Shown in pieces: positions 59,101 to 64,000 of a stretch of 64,000 nt of DNA. The stretch is from Voacanga thouarsii (lineage: Eukaryota; Streptophyta; Magnoliopsida; Gentianales; Apocynaceae): NCBI GenBank assembly GCA_026120185.1, contig JANUWF010001272.1, forward strand, positions 124,001-188,000, written 5' to 3'. The position numbers and the translations under genes are program-made. The first letter of the stretch is position 1, and each line of letters begins with the position of its first letter. The notes under the pieces were generated by a model, which had not been told where the DNA came from, ran no database searches, and worked only from the letters and a program-made list of their open reading frames with translations.

Positions 59101-59349
59101 ATTTTTTCTAGAATAAAATTAGCTTGAACACAATGAACAAACTAATGAATTGAGAATTAGGAAAAACTAAGGATCAAGACGAAATGAATTCCCCTTAGAA
59201 ATTTTGTGTAGAGCAAAAAAGTAGGATTTGAAGACTCCTATCATGCCTGTCATAGGACAATATCTCTACCCTACTCCAAACACCACTAGGGCTGAAAATG
59301 ATACTTCCCAAGCAAAAACAAAATTTAACCAAGCTAAAGCTCCTATGAT

Positions 59350-59404
59350 AGAATTTGAACCCAAGACCTCAAGAATTAATTCCAAAGCTCCAACCACTAA
59401 ACCA
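59350..59404 (-). promoter_or_regulatory. tRNA-like A-box/B-box segment (LTR B)
   Basis: Minus-strand TGGTTTAGTGG (59394-59404) and GGTTCAAATTCT (59350-59361), 253-308 nt inside the LTR. Confidence 0.55.
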
Positions 59405-59779
59405 CAATAACTCTTATTCTTATTTTCCCCCTAAAAATATTGTCTTATTCAATCCTCAAGCTATCTCCCTTTTTCCACCTCAAGCAAAAATTACCAGTTT
59501 GCCCTTCTTACTCAATAATCATAATCAAGCCCTCTAGACTATAAAACACAAATCTGAAGCACATAAAGTCATACAAAAATATATTGAAACATGCAAATAA
59601 ATATGCTATGCATCCCAACCCCCTTACTCTAAGGTTGGTTTTGACTGGGGTTTCACATCCTCCCCTCCTTTGAAGAATTTCGTCCTAAAATTCAGGCGTA
59701 GTTGTATTTCAGATCGGGAAACTTCCGCTTAACCCACTATTCTAATTCCCATGTGGTATCTCACGTGCCATGATGCTCC

Positions 59780-60051
59780 TACTAAACCTTTAGCATCGGT
59801 ATCTGCTTGTTCCGGAGATTCTTGATACTGTCGTCTAATATTCGCACGGGCTTCTCCACATAGCTCAGATTGGGTTGCAACACCAACGGCTCATTATCCA
59901 GAACATGACCGAGATCGGCATTGTACTTCTTCAATTGTGACACATGAAAAACATCATGAATTCCCTTCAACCTATCTGGCAAATCGAGTCGGTATGCTAC
60001 CGGTCCAATCCTTTCTTTTATCGGGAACGGCCTCAAATACCTCAAATTCAA
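59780..60051 (-). pseudogene. R3 integrase C-terminus and chromodomain
   Basis: The open frame of 89 codons reads NLRYLRPFPIKERIGPVAYR, then GIHDVFHVSQLKKYN, and enters the chromodomain (RILDDSIKNLRNKQIPML). Stops then break the sequence before EHHGT and DTTWELE. This end of integrase directs where the DNA copy inserts in chromoviruses. The catalytic core is deleted. Confidence 0.87.
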
Positions 60052-60299
60052 CTTTCCACACTTCTGTCCAACACATCCTGAACTACTTGAATCTCCTACA
60101 CTCTTAGTCTGGCCATATCAACTTTTCTGCTCAGGGCATCAGCAACAATATTAGCCTTCCCCGGTCTCCTACTCCTGGTTGGTATGGCGTTTGTTGGATT
60201 GCTGCCTCTGGAAAGGTCCTTGCGGTTATCTTGGTGGCTGGAAAGGCCTCGTTGCCATTCTGCTGCGGTCCTCAGTTTCTATCTGGATAGTTGCGTCTA

Positions 60300-60992
60300 T
60301 GGGCCCTGAATAGGTGGTTGGAGGAGAACGTGCTAACGCCTTCCTCAATTCCGGCCTCAATCCTTTAACAAACTGCCTTGTCCTACTCAGCTCAGTGTCC
60401 ACTAATCTCTTGTAGTATTTCGACAGCAGGGTGAACTGTGCTGCGTACTAGGCCATTGACATGCCTCCCTGCTTCAAATTCTGAAATTCGTCATCTCACT
60501 TTTTCACTACCCACTGAGGGATGTACTTAGCTCTGAAGGCTTCGATGAAACTAGACCATGTCCATTCCTACTCGACCATTTTCTTGTAGTCTTGAATCTG
60601 CTGCCACCATTCCTGAGCTGGGCCTCTCAAATGGAATGCTGCAAATTTAACCATCCGCTCCTCGATGTGTTGGAGCGTTGCAAATATATCCTCCATCTAC
60701 TCGATCTATTGCTCTGCCTTCTGATCCTGCTCAACTTCGCCCAAGAAGACTGTGGCTGAAACTTCAAAAACTGCTCTAATACCTCATCTTCTCCCTTAGG
60801 GACCCTCCGCTCTGTCAGGGTTTGCAGAACCTCCACCATCTTATTAAATGCCTGTCCTATCGACACGTCATCCGGTGCTTCAGATCCCAATTCCGAATCT
60901 GGCTCGTTCTCATCCCCCCAATTAGGTGACGGGATTTGAGTCATCTCATACTCCGGTGCAACAGGCTCTGCTTCCGAAACTCTTTTGTTCAT
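60300..60992 (-). pseudogene. R3 Gag, truncated and with stops
   Basis: Starts MNKRVSEAEPVAPEYEMTQI at 60992. An acidic leader is followed by GEDEVLEQFLKFQPQSS, then a frameshift near 60755 at the same place as in R2. The true frame continues with TAG codons in AEQ-IE-MED and MA-YAAQF, then AQFTLLSKYYKRLVDTEL and GLRPELRKAL to about 60300. Zinc knuckles are absent. Sharing of the frameshift and stops with R2 points to one dead parent copy. Confidence 0.85.
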
Positions 60993-61354
60993 GTGGTTAC
61001 ACAGCGCTCAGGTGCCATCCTCAGTCAAGCCCAGATGATGAGTTTATGCATGCAAGTGTAAAAAATTTTGAGCATGCATTCACATTCAGGTTTAGGTAAA
61101 AGAAAATCATATGCAGGTTTTTGTAAAAAGAATTGCATAAAAAAAAAATCTCAAATCTTAGAGTACTCTAGGTACTCCTGTTTGCATAAATTTTGAAATG
61201 AAAGCAGTAAATAGAAAGGAAATTCCTTAACACAGAAGTTTACGGAAAGCAATAAATAAGCATCCTGATCATATCAGCTCTTAGCATCTATAGTCCTAAT
61301 CAGAATCTTCAAGGTCAACCTTATATAACCATTCCCCAGAGTTCTTAGAGAAAT

Positions 61355-61765
61355 CTACCCAATCCTGCTAGCAAACCCCTCCATGGGCTCCCTCCCGGGG
61401 TGCTTAGAACTCTCTCCGGGCTCGATTCGGTGGGGAGGAGAATTGAAGGAAGGAACGAAGGAAGGCCTGGGTGGAGACTCATAATCTATCTCCCCCAAGT
61501 CATCATTATCTGCTGATAAATCCATTATGGGACAAGAAGGGTGGAGAACATGCTCTACGGCTATCTCCTCATCTTCACTGTCAGAACTTATATCTATTAT
61601 CAGGATTGGGGGTGGCTTAAGGATCTGGACCTCATTATCACTGCTATCCTCCATAGGAACAACTGGCTGAGGGGCAGGCTGGGGAACTAGAAGGTCCTCC
61701 GGGTATATAAGGATAGGCGGGTGCCACTGCTGCCCTTTCCCTACGATCCTAAGCATTCTAACCAT
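61355..61765 (-). CDS. R3 pre-gag ORF with two SIM-like motifs
   Basis: 136 codons, start MVRMLRIVGKGQQW about 86 nt after the primer site; GTAGG precedes the ATG. A Pro-rich part (residues 16-37) is followed by an acidic middle. Two motifs resemble SUMO-interacting motifs, a hydrophobic core followed by acid: ILIIDISSDSEDEE (54-67) and PIMDLSADNDD (79-89). The C-terminus is Pro/Ser-rich (ESPPRPSFVPSF, GESSKHPGREP). It is the longest intact version in the R family here, and gag follows 363 nt later. Function unknown; the SIM reading is an inference from pattern only. Confidence 0.65.
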   Translation of the reverse strand: MVRMLRIVGKGQQWHPPILIYPEDLLVPQPAPQPVVPMEDSSDNEVQILKPPPILIIDISSDSEDEEIAVEHVLHPSCPIMDLSADNDDLGEIDYESPPRPSFVPSFNSPPHRIEPGESSKHPGREPMEGFASRIG

Positions 61766-61850
61766 CCTACGGCATCAACAAGATAGGTTAAATAAAGATT
61801 TAAACTTAAATAAAGAGCACATATACTATGAATAATTGCCTAAACCAAGT

Positions 61851-61861
61851 CTTCGATACCA
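61851..61861 (-). other. Primer-binding site of R3, mutated
   Basis: Minus-strand TGGTATCGAAG, two or three changes from the initiator Met complement. Confidence 0.75.
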
Positions 61862-61863
61862 CT

Positions 61864-63612
61864 TGTAACACCCCGCTACCTAGGCCCGCCAGGGCCGGGG
61901 ATGTCGCCCCGTCGAAAGGACAGGGGGTCTATATAACTAGGTCACACAATTAAAATAGCGAAATAAAAATAATAATTTAACTTAAAATTTATTACAACCT
62001 AGGAATAAATCAACAAATAAAAGCATGAATTCCCAAAAGAAATACAGATCCATAAATAAAATCATCCACTCTCAACTCCCCAAAACAATACATAAAAATA
62101 AAAGACAACATTCTCTTCCAAGGCAGATAACACAAGCTACCCATCCCTACAGCAGGATCGGCCTGAAATCATGGTGAAAAGGTGATGAGACAGAAATCAC
62201 CCATTGAGTAAAACCACCCATTGATTTACAAATAATTTATTTGTTTGAAATGTGAATGGAAATAATCCTCAATTGCCTTTACAGAAATGAGTGACCATGC
62301 ACTTTACATTTGGCTTGCCTTAAAAAGAATCATTTTTCATCAAACAGGTTTTATGCTGGAGCTTACCTGATCCTTGTCCTCAACAAAGGTCTCCAACAGC
62401 TGACTTATCCCCGCATAGGGTAAATACAAACCACAATCAAACTCAAGCCACGATTCACTTTCACAAATAAAACCAACTCAACTTACTACATTCATATCCC
62501 TAGTGTCCCAGGCTTTAAGGCTCAATAATAAATAAAAAAGGTTTGTAAAATAAATCTAGTTTGATATTAAAATAACTAGAGTTTGGAAAATTAGGTACAA
62601 TATGTTGAAGGTTTAAATCTTGCTAAAATAATTTAGAGTTTATTTGATGAAAAGTCCTAGCTGGTACTAGGTAAAATAATAATTTATTAATAATTAATTG
62701 CTAGAAAATAATTGATAGTTAAAATTAGTTGAAAATAAATTTTAATGAGTCTTGCTTGAAAAATAATAAATAAATTTTAATAGGTTTGATTAAAAGATAA
62801 TAATTAAATTTTAATAATAAATATTTTACATATTATGATTATTTTCACAAAACGCTTTATTTGATATTATAATATCAATATATTTTATTTTTCTAGCAAA
62901 AACTATTATTTATTTGACTAAAATATCACTATTTTATATAAAAGACCAAATCCACATTTTCCCATGGTTTTCAAACTTTTACTAGAAAAATCATATTATT
63001 AAATATTTTATTAATAAAATAAAATTTAGCTTAGGGACAACTAGATCATTATCATATTCCTATAGCTAACCACAATCATGAACATATACAACCCTTCAAT
63101 TCATCAAATCATCCAAATCATGCATATAAGCATAGATCTCAATTTATCAAAACATGATCTAACCCATACTAGCATAAATATGATCATGGCTTCAATAATC
63201 CAACATGAATATAAATCCCATTCACCAAAGGTGACATAATCTCTGGCATACTTCGTCACAAATACTACCTATGACATGCATCAACCTCAAATCATCCTAT
63301 AATCATCCAAGATAATCCTTCCATGCATAAATCCCATCTCCTTCACAATCATACATATATTCATGCTTCAATCTCAACAATATATATATATACTTAAATC
63401 CTATCGCCAACCACCTACTATCACCATCGTCCTAGAGACATGAATCTAGAGTTTAAAAAGGAAGATTGAAGGTACTTACTTGGTTGATGAATGCCTTCAA
63501 GGAGTTTAGAGTAGATGTCAACTCCTAGATGTCTAACTTTGTCCAAGGGAGATGGCGAAAGCATGTTCATGGGAGAAAAAGTCATCCGGCCAAGAGAGGG
63601 GAATTTTCGGCC

Positions 63613-63662
<50 letters not shown>

Positions 63663-64000
63663 ATTAGCATGTTTATTCATATAGGCTCTCACTAGAGATT
63701 AAGATAGGAGAAGATGAAGTTGTTAGAATAAATTTACCTTGAAGGTGTTCTTGACCTTAACAGAAATTTCTGGTTTTTAATCCAAAAGTGCAAGTTGGAT
63801 TTTGGAGTTTGATGTTAAAAATGGTACGGATGGACTCACAGCAATGAATAGATGAAATCTGAATTTTTTAGAGGTAGTTTGAAGTGATTTGGCGAGGTAT
63901 TAGGTGAAAGGAAGGAGTAGGTGTTCTTGGTGTACTATGTGTTCATGAGGTTGAAGAAAATGGAGAGTTCTTGGATGGAGGCTGCCGAAATTCTGAAGAG
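61864..64000 (-). repeat. Family R LTR C (cut by window end)
   Basis: Starts at 61864 and aligns with LTR B. An internal loss of about 650 bases near 62200 begins inside the conserved hairpin (TGAGA kept, TCTCA lost). It includes a 23-unit GA run (63615-63660). It continues beyond the window. Confidence 0.88.
63615..63660. repeat. GA microsatellite (LTR C)
   Basis: 46 bases of uninterrupted GA; the same site has 18 bases in LTR B. Confidence 0.97.

Larger units (their letters stand above)
55336..59657 (-). repeat. Family R LTR B, shared by R2 and R3
   Basis: A 4,322-base LTR. It has interiors on both sides, each with correct primer site or polypurine tract, so it serves as 5' LTR of R2 and 3' LTR of R3. 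Its 3' terminal TG partner is mutated (AGTAAC at 55336). It includes a hairpin (55657-55672), a palindrome (56109-56135), a short GCCGACACTTTGTG tandem repeat (about 55885-55945), a 9-unit GA run (57714-57731) and tRNA-like boxes (59350-59404). An open frame at 58502-58960 is not conserved in other R LTRs. Confidence 0.92.
59658..61863 (-). mobile_element. R3 interior (gag, RNase H stub, integrase end)
   Basis: 2.2 kb between LTR B and LTR C. Element order: degenerate primer site, intact pre-gag ORF, gag, a short RNase H end (NIVADALSRK, about 60150-60190), integrase C-terminus and chromodomain, polypurine tract. Two deletions are therefore visible, one from gag to RNase H and one from there to the integrase C-terminus, at different places from the R1 and R2 deletions. 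Confidence 0.85.

Overview
The window is 64 kb of repeat-dense plant nuclear DNA, almost certainly from an angiosperm. It holds chromodomain Ty3/gypsy elements primed by initiator tRNA-Met, Ty1/copia elements, an RTE-type LINE and a pararetrovirus-like fragment. I found no convincing host gene, rRNA, true tRNA gene or CRISPR array. All assignments come from reading by eye; no database was searched.

Layout. 1-3863 is the 3' part of a Ty1/copia element (copia-X) inserted in a gypsy LTR. 3864-11303 is a minus-strand gypsy element of a family I call R, with an unusually long LTR of about 4.8 kb and a gag-only interior. 11304-13577 is a decayed pararetrovirus-like fragment. 13578-46001 is an old minus-strand gypsy element (Z) acting as a sink. 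It holds a 1.5 kb LTR-like insert, an RTE LINE with a copia solo LTR inside it, a second copia solo LTR, and a plus-strand gypsy element T at 25944-42448 with a perfect ATATC target-site duplication (TSD). T in turn contains a solo R LTR with a perfect GACCC TSD. 46517-51776 is a minus-strand copia element (family Y) split by a solo LTR of its own family with a GTAAG TSD. 51777-64000 is a tandem R array, LTR-interior-LTR-interior-LTR, running off the window.

How the parts relate. R, T and Z look like three branches of the Tekay/Del chromovirus type: PBS for initiator Met tRNA, aspartic protease, RT with FIDD, RNase H, DDE integrase and a C-terminal chromodomain. T keeps one continuous gag-pol frame of about 1,523 codons, but I count 21 in-frame stops (12 of them TAG) and only one frameshift. 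This looks like cytosine deamination of methylated DNA. R copies here have lost reverse transcriptase and integrase and would depend on other elements.

The most interesting signals are non-coding. (1) A tRNA-like segment with A-box and B-box sequences sits at the same offset, about 255-320 nt inside the LTR, in R and in T. (2) A small hairpin, TGAGA-loop-TCTCA, lies about 320-338 nt before the LTR 3' end in R, T and Z. (3) A larger palindrome further upstream changes sequence but keeps pairing. (4) An extra ORF starting MV-R lies about 90-100 nt after the PBS, ahead of gag; in R it carries two SUMO-interaction-like motifs.
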